Assembly: GCA_039519185.1 (NCBI GenBank)
Contig: CM076854.1
Span: 158,374,666 to 158,438,665, forward strand
DNA from: Astragalus membranaceus
Taxonomy: Eukaryota > Streptophyta > Magnoliopsida > Fabales > Fabaceae
Length of the DNA: 64,000 nucleotides
Reading direction: 5' to 3'
Under the pieces are notes generated by a model. The model saw only the letters and a list, made by a program, of their open reading frames with translations. It was not told the DNA's origin and did no database searches. This document shows, one piece after another, positions 31,276 to 43,789 of the stretch. Each line of letters opens with the position of its first letter. Within the stretch, counting starts at the first letter, position 1. The position numbers and the translations under genes are program-made.

Positions 31276-32001
31276 TGTTTGCTGGTGTTTTTAGCAAACA
31301 ATCACTGGTTTTATTAGAAATGTTTGTGAGATTAAACCAGAAATCTCTAAAGCAATTGCCTTTAAACACCACAGTTTGTCAACAAATATATTTTAAAAAG
31401 GGAGACAATTCACCATGAAAATGCAAATCAAAGAAAAAGAAGTAGTAAAATGGAACGCAGAAATATAAAATGACTTGTATTGAAAGCAATAAATTGCATT
31501 AAATGTAAAGAGAAAGGTGCACAAATTCACATACGTTGTACAATAATTCTTTTACTCTGTTTTCGCTGTGACTTGGAAGTTAGAGTTTCAGAACTGTGTG
31601 TTTGGTATAATAATTTGGCACCCTTGATTTCTACGTAGAAACCCCTATTTATACAGAAAATAATGACTGAAATGTAAACTGCTATGGACACGTGGCCACG
31701 TCTCATTAACCAGTGATGAACTTCGTGCCACGTTCGATGCCACAACTGCCTACGTTGTATTAACCGTAGTCTTGAAATTCGACATAACTGTTTGCCAATA
31801 ACTGCTTGACGAAGTCCTGAATATACTGTCCTGTCGAAAACTCTTCCTCATCGAATTGGTGAAGACTTCTTCTGTCGAAAACATGCTGAGATGACTTAAA
31901 TGCCACTTTTCTTTTCCAAAGGCATTATGAATGATCTTTAATGAAAAGTCAAACCCTATTAACTAACCACTCAAAAGCCTTGTCGAAATTCTAAGTTAAC
32001 A
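31276..32001 (-). repeat. LTR of Tat element (5', promoter-bearing)
   Basis: 726-bp twin of 19535-20260. On the minus strand it contains TATAAATA (31646-31653) and, about 36 bp upstream of it, the palindromic G-box CACGTG within GACACGTGGCC. A second ACGT core lies next to the G-box. Such pairs resemble ABA- or light-responsive promoters; that is inference. Confidence 0.95.
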
Positions 32002-32006
32002 AGGAG

Positions 32007-32536
32007 GCCAACAACGGGTTCAAGAACAAATTAAATTACAACAAAAATAATTGTAACCATTTTTTGTCAAACTTCAAGGAAGGCACCATTATGTCTAGTT
32101 TAGCAAGTTGTTTCTCCATTGCATGGACTAGGAGTGATGTATTATGTCTAGTTTAACGCGATCCTTTCTTTTTGTAGGAGATGCACATAGGCATATGAAA
32201 CCATTTTCTTAACTATCGCGCGAAGCATTACATTTGCGTGAATGACCTCTATTTAATATTTGAGTTTAATTTGGATACACAATATCTGATGAACTTTTAC
32301 GACCACTACCAATCACAATTTATGAAGTGGTTTGTTACTAATTGACTAATTTTTTTTAATGATGTGTCACCATGTGATTAGTAGATAGTGCACAACATGC
32401 ATATACGTATTGTGTATATAAATTAAATTCTTAATATTTTTTCTTAAAAAACATCCATTTAATATTCATGTGAACATGGAGATCTAACTTCTACATTTGT
32501 ACTTTTACGCCCCAATTTAAGTGAAACATACTATTA
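32007..32536. other. Intergenic sequence
   Basis: AT-rich host sequence between the Tat element and a SINE. No gene, RNA or repeat was recognised. Confidence 0.5.
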
Positions 32537-32552
32537 GATCTATCAAAGGTTT

Positions 32553-32687
32553 TTTTTTGTATGGACCATTGCTGGCTACCCAAAGAGTGTCCCAACGCTT
32601 TCAATGAAAGACTAATCTCCGTTCGTGTTTAGGATCAAATTTCGCACTGGCCAATACTGAGTTGTCCACTGCGGGAATGGCAAGAAG
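32553..32687 (-). mobile_element. SINE-like element 1 (truncated or diverged)
   Basis: Flanked by a 16-bp direct duplication GATCTATCAAAGGTTT (32537-32552, 32688-32703). Read on the minus strand it ends in a poly-A run and contains GAGATTAGTC, a motif shared with the other two SINE-like elements in this window (GGATTAGTCTC). No clear Pol III box B was found, so this copy may be 5'-truncated. Confidence 0.7.
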
Positions 32688-32874
32688 GATCTATCAAAGG
32701 TTTAAATCTATTTTTTTTACACAAGGTTTAAATCTAATTAAAAGTTTGAACCTAATCTCATATTCTCAGTGTCTTAGTAGTTAACCGTTAAATTTATTTG
32801 ATAGTATTATTTTATTTAATAAATTCAATCCATATGTATGCTTCTAATTAAACTTATTTTCATAAAGAAAAATG

Positions 32875-33398
32875 GGCAAAATTACACTAGAGGTCATTTA
32901 ATTGTAACAAGTTGGTCATTTAAGTTTTTTTCGTACCACTTAGGTCCTTTAAGTTACACAATGTGTACACCGTTAGTCATTTTTTCATTTTTCTTTACAA
33001 AAAACCCAAGTCGGCACTAATAGAACTGACGTGGTCATGACGGAGCCTATGTATCATCTGTCTCGTAACAATTTGGTTATTTAAGATTACCGTCATGTAA
33101 TAATTTGGTCCTTTTAACTTAAATGAAAAAGAAGATGAACCATTTTTTAATTTTTAAGTTGAAAGTACCAAATTATTACATACAGTAGTTTTAAATGACC
33201 AAATTGTCATCATATAGATGACACGTAGACTCCGTCATGGCCACGTAAGCTCTATTAGTGCCAATTTGAGTTTTTTGTAACGAAAAATGAAAAAATGACT
33301 AACAGTGTAACTTAAATGACATAAGTGGTACAAAAAAAACTTAAAGAACTAACTTATTACGGTTAAATAGCTTAAAATACCTCTGGTCTAATTTTGCC
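32875..33398. mobile_element. Foldback MITE, Mutator-like (9-bp TSD)
   Basis: 524 bp with long inverted arms: the left end GGCAAAATTACACTAGAGGT pairs with a right end whose complement starts GGCAAAATTAGACCAGAGGT. The arms continue with GACGTGGTCATGACGGAG and its mirror. The 9-bp flanks AGAAAAATG (32866-32874) and AAAAAAATG (33399-33407) match at 8 of 9. It codes for nothing. Confidence 0.85.
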
Positions 33399-33484
33399 AA
33401 AAAAATGCTTCTAAAACGTATAAAAAAAAATCCCCCATTTTTTAAGATTCAAGCTAGGTCTCACGGTCACAGTTCATTGATTGT

Positions 33485-33874
33485 GTGAAGCGATTTTACT
33501 CCACACTCGTGCGTTCATTCAGACTCCCAATCGCAGTTCTTATTACATTCAAGCCCCTTTTACGCTCTCTCTCTCCCTCTCCCTCTCCCTCTCCCTCTCG
33601 ATCCCTCTTCTCACTTTCTCTCTCTTTTAATTTTTGTTGTATTATTATTTTTTCCCATTCATCCACCCGAATTGGGATTAGGGTTTTTCTCAATCCTCAT
33701 TGTACAATTTTGAATAAAAACTTCTGTTCAATTTTATTTGTTTGTTTTCTCCACCACGGAAATAAAATCCTCGTGAAAAGCAATAACCGGGATGCTATTT
33801 CCATGTCGTAAATCTAGTTTCAAAAGTGCATTAGGGTTAGAATTAGGGTTTTAGATTCGCTGTGTTTGATTTTG
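33485..33874 (+). promoter_or_regulatory. 5' region and leader of the PCF11-like gene
   Basis: A long pyrimidine tract of CTCTCC repeats (33570-33620) is followed by an AT-rich leader with 'AGGGTTTTTC' and 'TTAGGGTTAGAATTAGGGTTTTAG', telobox-like motifs common upstream of plant housekeeping genes. No clear TATA box. An upstream ATG with a short frame may exist; the transcription start was not fixed. Confidence 0.55.
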
Positions 33875-36800
33875 ATGGACATGGAGAGCACGCGTAGATC
33901 GTTGGACAGATCGAGAGAACCAGGCTCCAAGAAGCCCCGATTGATCGATGAGCTCGGCCGCGGTTCGAACCCCACTGCAAGACCGTTTCCTCAGCGACAA
34001 CCTGTCGTTACGACGTTGTCGTCTGCGAGGTTTCGAACAAACGATAGAGACTCTGAAAGCAGTGGCGGCGCTTACCACCCTCAGCCACCGCCGCATCAAG
34101 AGCTCGTGATTCAGTATAAGACCGCGCTTGCTGAGCTCACTTTTAACTCGAAGCCGATAATTACCAACTTGACTATAATTGCTGGAGAGAATCTGTCTGC
34201 TGCTAAGTCAATCGCTGGCGCTGTTTGTTCTAATATTATTGAGGTGAACTTCAGCTCACACCCTGTTCGGTTGTTTCTGCTGGGTTTCAATTATCTTTTC
34301 TGGTTTGTGGTTGGTTGATAATGGGCACTTTGATTTGATCTTTCTGATGTGATGGTGAGGGAGAGGTGTTATTGCTTGTCATGTTGATAAGTTGGATTAG
34401 TGTTGATTCACTTGTTTGTACTATTATAAAGATTTTATTATGATATAATGGTGAATGCTAGTTAAAAAGGAAGACAATTGTGATTCATCCAATTTCATTT
34501 CATTTCGTTGGTACTGTTGAGGTTTTCTGTGCTAGAGGTCCTTAAATTGTACTCTCTGCCTGCATCTGAAAATAAAGAAAAATATATTTAATTTTCCAAT
34601 TGTATTTACGAAAAGAAATAAAATCCCTTTGCTAGATGATGAGTTGATGACAATTCGGTCCGTTTCAAGTATGATACTGTAAAGTATGATACTGTAATTA
34701 TTCCATATGTGACTCACAAAGCGTAGATGGAAAGTGGTGCTCAACGATTCTCCCAGTCTTTTCTCCACTATGTATGAGAAGGGGATTAAAAGACTCTTTC
34801 AAAATGTTTGTTTGTTTGTCTCTGTGTGTGTCTATGCAGTACATGGGGAAATATGATAGTTTCCAATCCCAGTGCCGAATTCCACTTTTGGTGAAATTTA
34901 ATACTAACTTTTATTTTAAGTTAAGTTTATTGATTTCAGTTTTTTTTCTCATTTACATTGGTCAGAGCAATCTTACTTCTGGCTCTTCCCTTGTTTTTGT
35001 ATTTGTTATATGAAAGGTCATGTTTCATTGAAGTGTGTTAATAACTTTCCAGGTTCCCAGTGACCAAAAGCTGCCATCGCTTTATCTCTTAGACAGTATT
35101 GTGAAGAATATTGGGCGGGATTACATAAAATACTTTGCCGTCAGGCTACCTGAGGTGAGATATCTATTATCTTTATCTTTCGTTGACCTTTGTACCTCCG
35201 TTTCGATGCACTTATTATGGTCTATTATGATGAATCCTTCAGAATCAGATTGCACAATCATCAATTTTTACACTAACCTATTTCAATTTGAGTTTGTTAC
35301 ATGTTTAATAATATTGTCATAATTCTTGCATTTCCATAAAGATGAATAATCTAACTGTTAAAATGGAAGCAGTTTTTCCTTTGCATTTTTTCTGTGATTA
35401 TTTTCTAATTTTATACACCTATTTTTAACTAGGTACTTGCCAATTACTCCTTTACATTTTAGGTATTCTGCAAGGCATACAGACAGGTTGATCCTGCTGT
35501 CCATTCAAGTATGAGGCATCTTTTTGGAACTTGGAGAGGAGTCTTTCCTCCTCAGACCCTTCAGATAATCGAGAAGGAACTTGGCTTGACTCCTGCAGTC
35601 AATGGTTCAGCTTCTGCATCTACTACACTTAGAAGTGATTCTCAGTCACAACGCCCACCTCATAGCATCCATGTGAATCCTAAGTATTTAGAAAGGCAGC
35701 GTCTTCAGCAGTCCATCAGGGTAAGTGAACTGATTTTTCCTAAAACTAATCCTCAAAGTAATTGAAATGTTGGATTTGATTGGAATAGGTCAAGATCGGA
35801 CAAGATTACAAATTTTTTATTTATGAATTGGTATTTGCAGTCATGTGTTCCTTGGATGATGAAACAGGGCTGGAAGACATATCATTTTCACCCAATTTTG
35901 AGTCTGATTATTGCTTATCAAAACACAATACAGTAGTATTCTTGCAATTAGTGTATTCAATTATTTTTGAATGGAACTGTTGAAGTTTTGGGTTTTAGAT
36001 AGAAAGGCAAACAAGAGAATAAAGAGTAAAGAATATGAGTATGATTGATTGATGATAACTTGATATAAAGTTGATTCACCACTAACCCCTATTTATAGGG
36101 ATAGAAGACAGAAGACTCCTTCTCCTAATTGAATCAGGAAACTAATCATAATAATAACTAAAATTGCTTAGAACCTAATCATATGAGATACTTCAAAATA
36201 CTCGGGATAAGATATTCTCATATTCTCACGGGAACTATCCCATAAACTCTTTATCCCCCTTAATCACGAACTCTCGCAATTTTGTGCTTGATGTCTTCTG
36301 GGTTTTGTGGTTCTGTTCATGGTCTGGCATACGATGCACACATACTAATCATGTTGATAGACTTTACTTAAAATGTACTATTTTGAAATTTGAATACTTC
36401 ACAATATTTTTATTTGCATATTTTAGATTTCAATTAAGGCCTTCAGATCCACAATACTTTTCATGAATCAACTGCCATTCCATACCATACATCGAATGCC
36501 TCTAAAATTTGATAAGTTATAGCATAGATATTTTCTCATAGCTTCCAGTAGTTATATATGTCTTTCTTAGTACCCAGCTCTGAGTATTTAATTCTTTTGT
36601 CATGTCCTTTTTTGTCCTCTGAAGACTAAAGGAGTAGTTAATGATATGACTGGCGCTCTTTTAAATGCAAATGAGGACTCAGAGAGGCCAGATAGACCTT
36701 CTGCACGACCATGGTTGGATCCTAGGGTTAACATGCATGTATGTAAATCATTATTTTTTTCCTCTTTATGCTATTCATTTTGTTAATTGTCATATTTTAA

Positions 36801-39800
36801 TGTGATGATGTATATTGCAGAATAATCAGCAAACTCACAGAGATGCATTCAACGATTCTGTTCCTGAAAAGAGTACTGGGGGATCTTACGGAGGCACTGA
36901 ATATAATTCTAGTATTTCAAGTAATTTGGGATCAGGAGTTGGAAGAGCTGGAAGTAGGCTCATTGGTGGTCCTGCAGCAACCATATCCGGGCAAAGAAAT
37001 GGTTACGGTCTCAAGCATAGTTTGTCAAATCATGAAGCACCGAAGTCATTGAATTTGGATACACATCGTCAGCCAACACAAACAATAACCAACAATAGGA
37101 GCAGTGTGATGCCAAGTAACTGGAAAAATTCTGAGGAGGAAGAGTTCATGTGGGATGAGATGAACTCCGGTTTGACTGATCATGGACCCAATGTCCCTAG
37201 CAATTTGAGCACAGACCCATGGATGGACGATGATGAAAACTTGGTAAGCTTGCTAAGATAAAGGGTCATTTGGTACCTCAATTTATTCATCCGATTTCAA
37301 TTTTCTCCCAATATATGAAATGGGCTACCTTCATCTTTGATTTAACATGATGTTCTTTGGAATGTGTCCCATGTCCTTCAAATAAGAAATTCACTCTTGC
37401 AAATTTGTGAAGCACCTGCACTGCAAGTAATTTTACGACAATAGTTAAGAAGACCAATTCAGCCTGTCTGATTTTGATCAGAAGGCTCCACAAGAGGTTT
37501 AGAGTGTTACTTTTGGCACACTTAGAACATCGTTTTGTCACTTGTGTGTAAGTTTCATCTAATTGTGAGTATCAATCCCTAACCTGAAAGTTTGGGGACA
37601 TAAAAAAAATCATATTAAAGCAAGGTGTATTGTGCTTGATGGGAACTACAACATGCCTAACAAAATTTGTAAAGTCTAATTGGCCCTAGCAAAACTTTTG
37701 TATTTGATTGAAGTAGAACAGAACTGGGGCCAAGCAACGTTGTTTAGAAGTTGAGAATTCTATGATAATGCTTCTATACAGTGCTGATTCCCTGAGATAA
37801 ATTATAGCCTAATTTTGTTAACTAAAACAATCACTAGTTTATATTCTAAAGATCCTAATAATAATAATAGAAAGCCATAAAACCCTATTTCTATTTGGCA
37901 TAAGATATCCCAGGATTTCAACAATTAAACACTAATTTATGAAATTACTAACAATTAAACCTATTATTCTCTTGTGTTATAAATAAAAAAATGTTCCCAA
38001 GTTTCGTCCCTTAATTCCACATTATGCATACATATTTTATCTGACCTACTTGACTGATTTTCTTTTTTGCATGCAGGAAAGTGAAGATCTTCTCCAAGTC
38101 ACACACCCGATGGGAGCACAGGTTGGTAGAGAAATATCCAATGTTAAGAAACAACTACCAGCATTTGGTGGTCATTCATCATTATCATGGGAATTGCAGA
38201 AGCAGCACTCAAGTGATAAAGTGAATCTTAAGCCAGGTCAGTCAGAAAGATTTGTTTCCTCTCCTAGTAGCAATATAAATTCTTCAGCTGCTAAGATGGG
38301 GAATCGATCTTTTATGCCACACACAACAATCGAAATGGCCAAAATTACAGGACAACAGCAATTTGAGTCCGAGGGAGTTGAATCCCCTTCTGGACAGTCG
38401 CCTTTGCGACAACAGTCACCTTCAGTGTCAGCAACATTACACCACCCTCATTCAATGCGAAATTTGCCTGAGCATGATTTTCCCGATACTCTTAAAACAT
38501 CTCAATATTTGGGACGTCTACAAAGTCAACATATTAGAGATCCCTCACCCGCTTTTCGTCCAGTTGCACAGGATGGTAACTTGCGAAAATCACTCGGAAA
38601 GCACATGCAGGGTCCCATATCTTCAGTAAATTCTTTTCAGCCAAGCCTTCAGCAAAAGAAGCTGGGCCCTTCTCCAGCTGAAGTTAGTGTTAAAAGTAAG
38701 GAACCACCCCAGTCTAAAATTTCTTTAGCCAAAGGAACATCAGAAAAGTCAAACACAAATAGTCTTCGAGCTACATCTGTGAAGAGCGGAATCATCCCGA
38801 ACAAATCAGTTACCTGTAGTCTGGATGCAAGTAATCTTCCATCTCAATCAGGAGTTAAGCCTACTCGGTCAGGTGGTCCTTCCCCCACCACATTAATTTC
38901 TTCATCTAGTCTGCCAAAAATACCTCAAGGAAAGGTTGGACAGCCACAAAAGGATTCTACTCAACAACCTGCTTCCTCTAAAGTTCGTAGTGCCTCAGCT
39001 CCAAGCTCAAATACCACCAATAAGAATACCTTAAATCCAATTTCAAACCTTTTAAGTTCATTAGTTGCAAAAGGTTTGATATCTGCAGAAACAGAGTCAG
39101 CAAGTGTAGTAGCAAGTGAGATGCCGGAGCAATCTGAAGAACAAAATGAAAGCATTACTGCCAGTTGTTCTTTGCCAGTTATTTCAGTTCCTGTTTCCGC
39201 AGCTGTCCCAGGACCCTCTTCCAGAGATGAGGTATATGATGCTGGAAAATCCCCACTTGCCCAGTCTCAATCAACTAGCACAGAAATCATAAATCTCATT
39301 GGTTTTGATTTTAAACCTGATGTAATTCGAGAAATGCATCCACATGTAATCAGAGGATTATTGGATGAACTCCCACATCATTGCAAAACATGTGGTACCA
39401 GGCTTAAACACCAAGAACAGTTTGATAGACACTTGGAGTGGCATGCGACAAGAGAAAGAGAAGAAAATTACATGGCTGGGGCATCAAGAAAATGGTATCC
39501 AAAGTCAAATGACTGGATTGCTGGCAAGGAGGAACATCAATCTGAGTCTGAGTTTACTGATTCTGTAGATGTATATGATAAAGAAACAGACGGCAGTCAA
39601 TTGGACACAATGGTTGTAGCAGATGAAAATCAGTGCTTGTGCGTATTGTGCGGTGAGCTATTTGAAGACGCGTACTGTCAGGAAACAGACCAGTGGATGT
39701 TCAAGGGGGCTGTTTACATGAACAACTCGGATAGCAATAGTGAGATGGAAAGTAGAAACGTGGGCCCCATCATTCATGCCAGATGCTTATCAGAGCACTC

Positions 39801-39957
39801 AATATCCAGTGTCGCTAATACAGTAAGCTTCATAGTGAATTGAATGGATATCTTCCAGTTGATCTTTAAAGCTTGAATTAGTCTATTTGAAGGTGTCTGT
39901 TCAAATTTTTGTTAGTGATTGATTGGACCTGTTCTATTTATGCAGGAGCAAGATTAA
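33875..39957 (+). CDS. PCFS4: PCF11/PCFS4-like cleavage and polyadenylation factor, seven exons
   Basis: Exons 33875-34243, 35053-35154, 35463-35720, 36625-36738, 36821-37243, 38077-39822 and 39946-39957 are joined by GT..AG introns, all phase 0. The product is 1007 residues. The N-terminus carries the RNA polymerase II CTD-interacting domain: 'HQELVIQYKTALAELTFNSK', 'LPSLYLLDSIVKNIGRDYIK', 'VFCKAYRQVDP', 'MRHLFGTWRGVFPP'. A Ser/Gln-rich middle follows. The C-terminal Cys/His fingers are 'CKTCGTRLKHQEQFDRHLEWH' less one residue at each end, near residue 860, and 'CVLCGELFEDAYCQETDQWM' near 950. The architecture matches PCF11, which couples transcription termination to 3'-end cleavage; Arabidopsis PCFS4 also promotes flowering by processing FCA RNA. 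The last exon adds only three codons. A near-identical partial copy lies at 60355-64000. Confidence 0.93.
35978..36290 (-). mobile_element. Possible solo LTR or LTR fragment in intron 3 of the PCF11-like gene
   Basis: The block starts TGTTGAAGTTTTGGG. On the minus strand it holds CTATAAATAGGGG (near 36094-36106), a retrotransposon-type TATA box. Boundaries and target duplication could not be established. The same block occurs in the duplicate copy. Confidence 0.3.
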
Positions 39958-41539
39958 TACTTCACCCCTATAGCATTGGAGCTATGGTATAGTCAGAGGC
40001 TTACCAAGGGTGCCCAGGCTCTTTGCATACTAAAACTTGATCGCCCTTGTCACCCCTTAAATTCGCTGCCTCTAACTGCTCTCTAAAGCAGTCAGACAAT
40101 TTTTGTGCTCCTTTTTGTTTCTTTTTCTTGTACTTGAGATAAAAAAAAAGAGAAATTGCGTAGTATTCAAAATAGATAAATGCGAGATAGTTTTTTGCAG
40201 CTAAACATGATGGTTGATATGATTGATGAGAACGTTATTTTACCATGATGAAGCGGAATTGCGCTTCTAACGATTCTGGAGACCGGGATAGTATACGCAC
40301 CAAAGGCCGTATACGTTCAAATGTCGGATAACGTTATACGTGTTACTAAAAATAGCCATTTTGATTCCTAACCATTTTATTTTTCCGTCTCAATTTCTCC
40401 GCTATATAAACAAAAACGGCTCATTATGCTACTTCATGCTAAGTTGCTAACGATTGCTTTATTTAGATTGTTGATTCGGCTAAGGACTGTATTCTGCTAT
40501 TTGGATAAAATAAAGGCTATATTAAGGTTGAACCGGTCAGTTCAGTTGTTAAAACGCTAATTTGATATAGCGACAATTATCAGCTGTATTTTCAAGCCAA
40601 AAGTAACCATACACATATGACCTTTCCATTGTTTAAGAGTTTTGCTTGTTAATTACGAGTTCGATAGCATATTTTGCGTTTGCATTAAATTATTTTTTTT
40701 TCGATTTAGTCTATAAATATCAAATACGATTTTAAACGCAGAAACTATGTGAGCTCCGAGTATCCTCGATTTCAATCACTTCATGGCCTGTTCTTGATCT
40801 GTCCAGTGCACTTAATCTCTGAGCTCACATGTGCGTCTTTGTTTCCCAGTGCACCTTTGACTGCAAGAGCTTTTATTATTAACTCTTAAAACTCAGAATT
40901 AGAACTTAAAGAGTGATGCTCAACAGTCAACACCAAGACTTCAAAGAATTCTCAGATGTTTGTTGATGATCTTTATAGTGAAGGGATGGTCAGTTAGTTT
41001 GGGGTCGCAAGATGGCGTCTTGAAGAAAACTGCTTTTAGGCTGTTAAGTAGGTTTGACTTTCCTCATGCATTGTAGTCTTTTTTTTACTATACCAAAAAA
41101 ACCATTCAGATTCTAGATGTCAAAATGGGTTTCTTTCTACGTCATCCAGGGATACCTGGTGCCTCAAGTGGGCTATAAAGGGAGTGGCAGCTACTTTCAA
41201 CAATGGGACAACTTGCCCTAGCTCATCAATTGCGTTTTTGAAATATATCATCTCAATTAAAGTGCTCCATCAATTCTTCTGACTTTTTGGTTTGGGACGG
41301 ATATAGTATTTTTGTGTTGACTTGCATTTTTTTTGGATTTTGAAAAAGAAAAAGATGAAAAGTGAAGAAAATACAAAAAAAAAGAGAAAATTAAGAGATG
41401 TGACAAAAAATGAGAAGTGAAGAAAATACAAAATGATGGTTTCAAGAAATGGGTCAAGTTTCAACTTATTTTCCAAATTAGAACTTCCGAATTAGAACTT
41501 CCGATGTTTAATTAGTATTAATAAAATCATCTTCCATTA
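39958..41539. other. 3' flank of the PCF11-like gene and intergenic sequence
   Basis: Contains the 3' UTR of the gene (end not fixed) and AT-rich intergenic DNA. Minus-strand Phe/Ser-rich ORFs at 41257-41476 are low-complexity. No other gene was recognised. Confidence 0.5.
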
Positions 41540-41548
41540 TACCATTTA

Positions 41549-41829
41549 GGCTTAAATATGTTTTAGGCCCCTGCAAATATAGGAAGTTTTGGTTTAAGCC
41601 CCTGCAATTTTTTTTTTGTTAAAAGCCATTGCAAAATGACATATTTTGTTATAAGCCCTTCTATGACTAAAGTGTTAGCCTATAACATGGAATGCTATGA
41701 TTGCTGGATATGTTGAGAAGGGCTTATAACAAAATATTTCATTTTGCAAGGGCTTTTTACAATTTTTTTTTTGCAGGGGCTTAAACCAAAACACCCTATA
41801 TTTGCAGGGGCCTAAAACATATTTAATCC
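41549..41829. mobile_element. Foldback MITE, Mutator-like (9-bp TSD)
   Basis: 281 bp. It starts GGCTTAAATATGTTTTAGGC, and the complement of its right end starts GGATTAAATATGTTTTAGGC. The arms, including the 'CCCCTGCAAATATAGG' and 'GGTTTAAGCCCCTGCAA' segments, pair almost along their whole length. The 9-bp duplication TACCATTTA is exact (41540-41548, 41830-41838). Related in its ends to the element at 49007-55252. Confidence 0.93.
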
Positions 41830-42036
41830 TACCATTTACCGTATGTTCATGTGGAAATCATCTTCCATATATTGTTTTGACTTAACAATTTTCTTAGGGA
41901 GGTGAAACAAGAATGTCTTCATGCCAACCCAAGTGACCACCAAATCAGATTAGTAAATACGTAAGCCATATTTAGCATTAATTAAGACAACAAAAAACAA
42001 ATCATACTCACCAAAATAGATAATGCACTATATATT

Positions 42037-42193
42037 TTTTTTTAGTAAACCAATGTATCATCCACGGCGATTGTGGAGACTAATCCTTCGAGGTATCAGA
42101 GATCCATTTAAGGGGTTGACCTCTCCCAACAAATATTTTTCATACGCACCGGCTATGCATCGAACCCATGACCAAATGGTTAAGAGATAACTA
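42037..42193 (-). mobile_element. SINE 2
   Basis: Flanked by ACTATATATT on both sides (42027-42036, 42194-42203). Read on the minus strand it contains GGTTCGATGC, a Pol III box B-like sequence, then GGATTAGTCTCCACAATCGC near its 3' end, and finishes in poly-A. This is a tRNA-derived SINE of legume type. Confidence 0.85.
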
Positions 42194-42203
42194 ACTATAT
42201 ATT

Positions 42204-42863
42204 GATATAAAGTCTTTGTGGATTTTTTATCAAAAAAAAAGTCTTTGTGGACATTAATTACAGGTGGTGTTTTGTTGTAACGATCAAAGACAACCAATTA
42301 ATGTTGATAAACAATAAATCCCTATTTGGATATATTTACCATTCACAATAAGTCTTACAATAATGTGTTTACCACCTATATACATGTGTGAATGCAACCT
42401 GACAAAATATTAACCTCCTGTTAGGTCGATATATATTCACACCTATATACACTTTGCACAAACATTCAATTTTTCTGTACGAGTAATGTCCACACCTATC
42501 TTGTGGACCACAAGATAGGTTAACTTGCTGACTTATTGCTTTGATTAGCTCACTCAAAATTTGAATCGGCGAACTGAAGATTCAAAACACGGTACCAAGT
42601 ACAATATTCTGCTTTGGGCTGAGTGAATTTTGCACGAATAATTTGACATAACATCTATGCAAATTTGATCAACTTTGTTCTACGCCACAAAGGTTACTAA
42701 TGAAACATGTTGTGTCAAGCACCCTAACCAAATATGATAGACAATTTGATAAGAAAATCGTGTGACAAAAACAAAACACCAAAAGTGGCCACCTACACGC
42801 TCGTTAAGGATAGACAACAATCAAGCATAAAAAATGACCTCTCAAATGACTGTTTGGTCCTTT
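42204..42863. other. Intergenic sequence
   Basis: AT-rich; includes a short local repeat of 'AAAGTCTTTGTGGA' (around 42210 and 42238). No gene recognised. Confidence 0.5.
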
Positions 42864-42868
42864 ATGTA

Positions 42869-43764
42869 TGTTGGAACTTTGATGAATTGTGTGAATTGAA
42901 AAATCCCACATTTGATGGAATAAACACTATGAGAGTGTTTATAAGTGGGAATATCATCCATTGGGTTGGGCCCTAAGAGGTATCTAATTTTGTGGATGGG
43001 AGAGGACTCACACAAAGTGACCACCACGCGCGCTGCCGCGGGGAGGGTATGGGCCCTGGATTGTATATTATTTTATTCGAAAAAATATATAGTTTTTTTT
43101 GTTGACCATTTGATGGTTTGACTTTAACGGCCATGTTGACCGAGTCAAACCGTAACGGTTTTTTTTTTTATTAAATTTCGCAACGGTTTTGTCTTGAGCC
43201 GTTGGCTCTTAATTATTTTCCAACGGCTACATCTCCCTAATGCCTATAAAAGGAGAGCTTCTCCTCATTTGCAAAATACACCACTTGACGATAAATCATT
43301 CATCAAGTTTTCTCTCTTCTCCCTAAATTTCTTTCTTCTCTAGAAAGCTTAAAGCATTTCCAAGCTTAGTTTCTAAAGAGTGGTTTTTCATAACCAAAAG
43401 TTTCTTTCTTCTTTAGAAAGCTTGAAGCATTTCCAAGCTTAGTTTCTAAAGAGTGGTTTTTCATAACCATATTGAGGGTGTATACCTTAGAGCGAATTTT
43501 CACGGTGCATTGAACTATCGTAGCAGTTTCGACTGGGCTGTTTTATCCTGGGGACATTGTGGTTGATAGCCTGCTTGCACCTTGGAGCAGTGCCACGAAA
43601 CGTCTTAAAGAGAGCGACTTAGTCTGCAACTCATTCCAGTAATCTCTTCGGCTTGTTCTTGAAACCAGTGTTGTTTGGGGAAAGTTCTGGCTAGGAAAGA
43701 CTTGGTACTTAAGAGTGTCCATTGTGACCCACCTCTCTTTCCTGGGAACCTACTCGGATTAACA
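42869..43764 (+). repeat. 5' LTR of copia element
   Basis: 896 bp. Contains TATAAAAG (43245-43252) after CCAACGGCTAC, and a tandem duplication of about 69 bp built on 'TTTCTTTCTTCTCTAGAAAG' through 'GTGGTTTTTCATAACCA' (43329-43468). Differs from the 3' LTR by many substitutions and by a GC-rich length-variable patch near 43030. Confidence 0.93.
43245..43252 (+). promoter_or_regulatory. TATA box in copia 5' LTR
   Basis: TATAAAAG in the LTR, followed by a CT-rich stretch and AAATACACCACTTG, typical of a retrotransposon start region. The twin lies in the 3' LTR near 48221. Confidence 0.65.
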
Positions 43765-43789
43765 TTTTTAAGACGTTTCTAATTCAGCC

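Larger units (their letters stand above)
19535..32001 (-). mobile_element. Full-length Ty3/gypsy retrotransposon, Tat lineage, with antisense plant-mobile-domain gene
   Basis: 12,467 bp bounded by 726-bp LTRs (TGTTTGCTGG to TAAGTTAACA) and the 5-bp duplication AGGAG (19530-19534, 32002-32006). Gag, protease and pol lie on the minus strand in that order from 31201 to 24031. Pol has the extra archaeal-type RNase H between the normal RNase H and integrase, which marks the Tat lineage. Between pol and the 3' LTR, on the opposite strand, sits a spliced gene for a plant mobile domain protein. There is one stop between gag and protease, a frame change between protease and pol, and one stop in the antisense gene. 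Only four LTR differences indicate a recent insertion. Confidence 0.96.

Noticed and set aside
42037..42193. A tRNA gene
   Set aside because: It has a box B-like GGTTCGATGC but ends in poly-A, has target duplications and does not fold as a tRNA by eye; it is a SINE.
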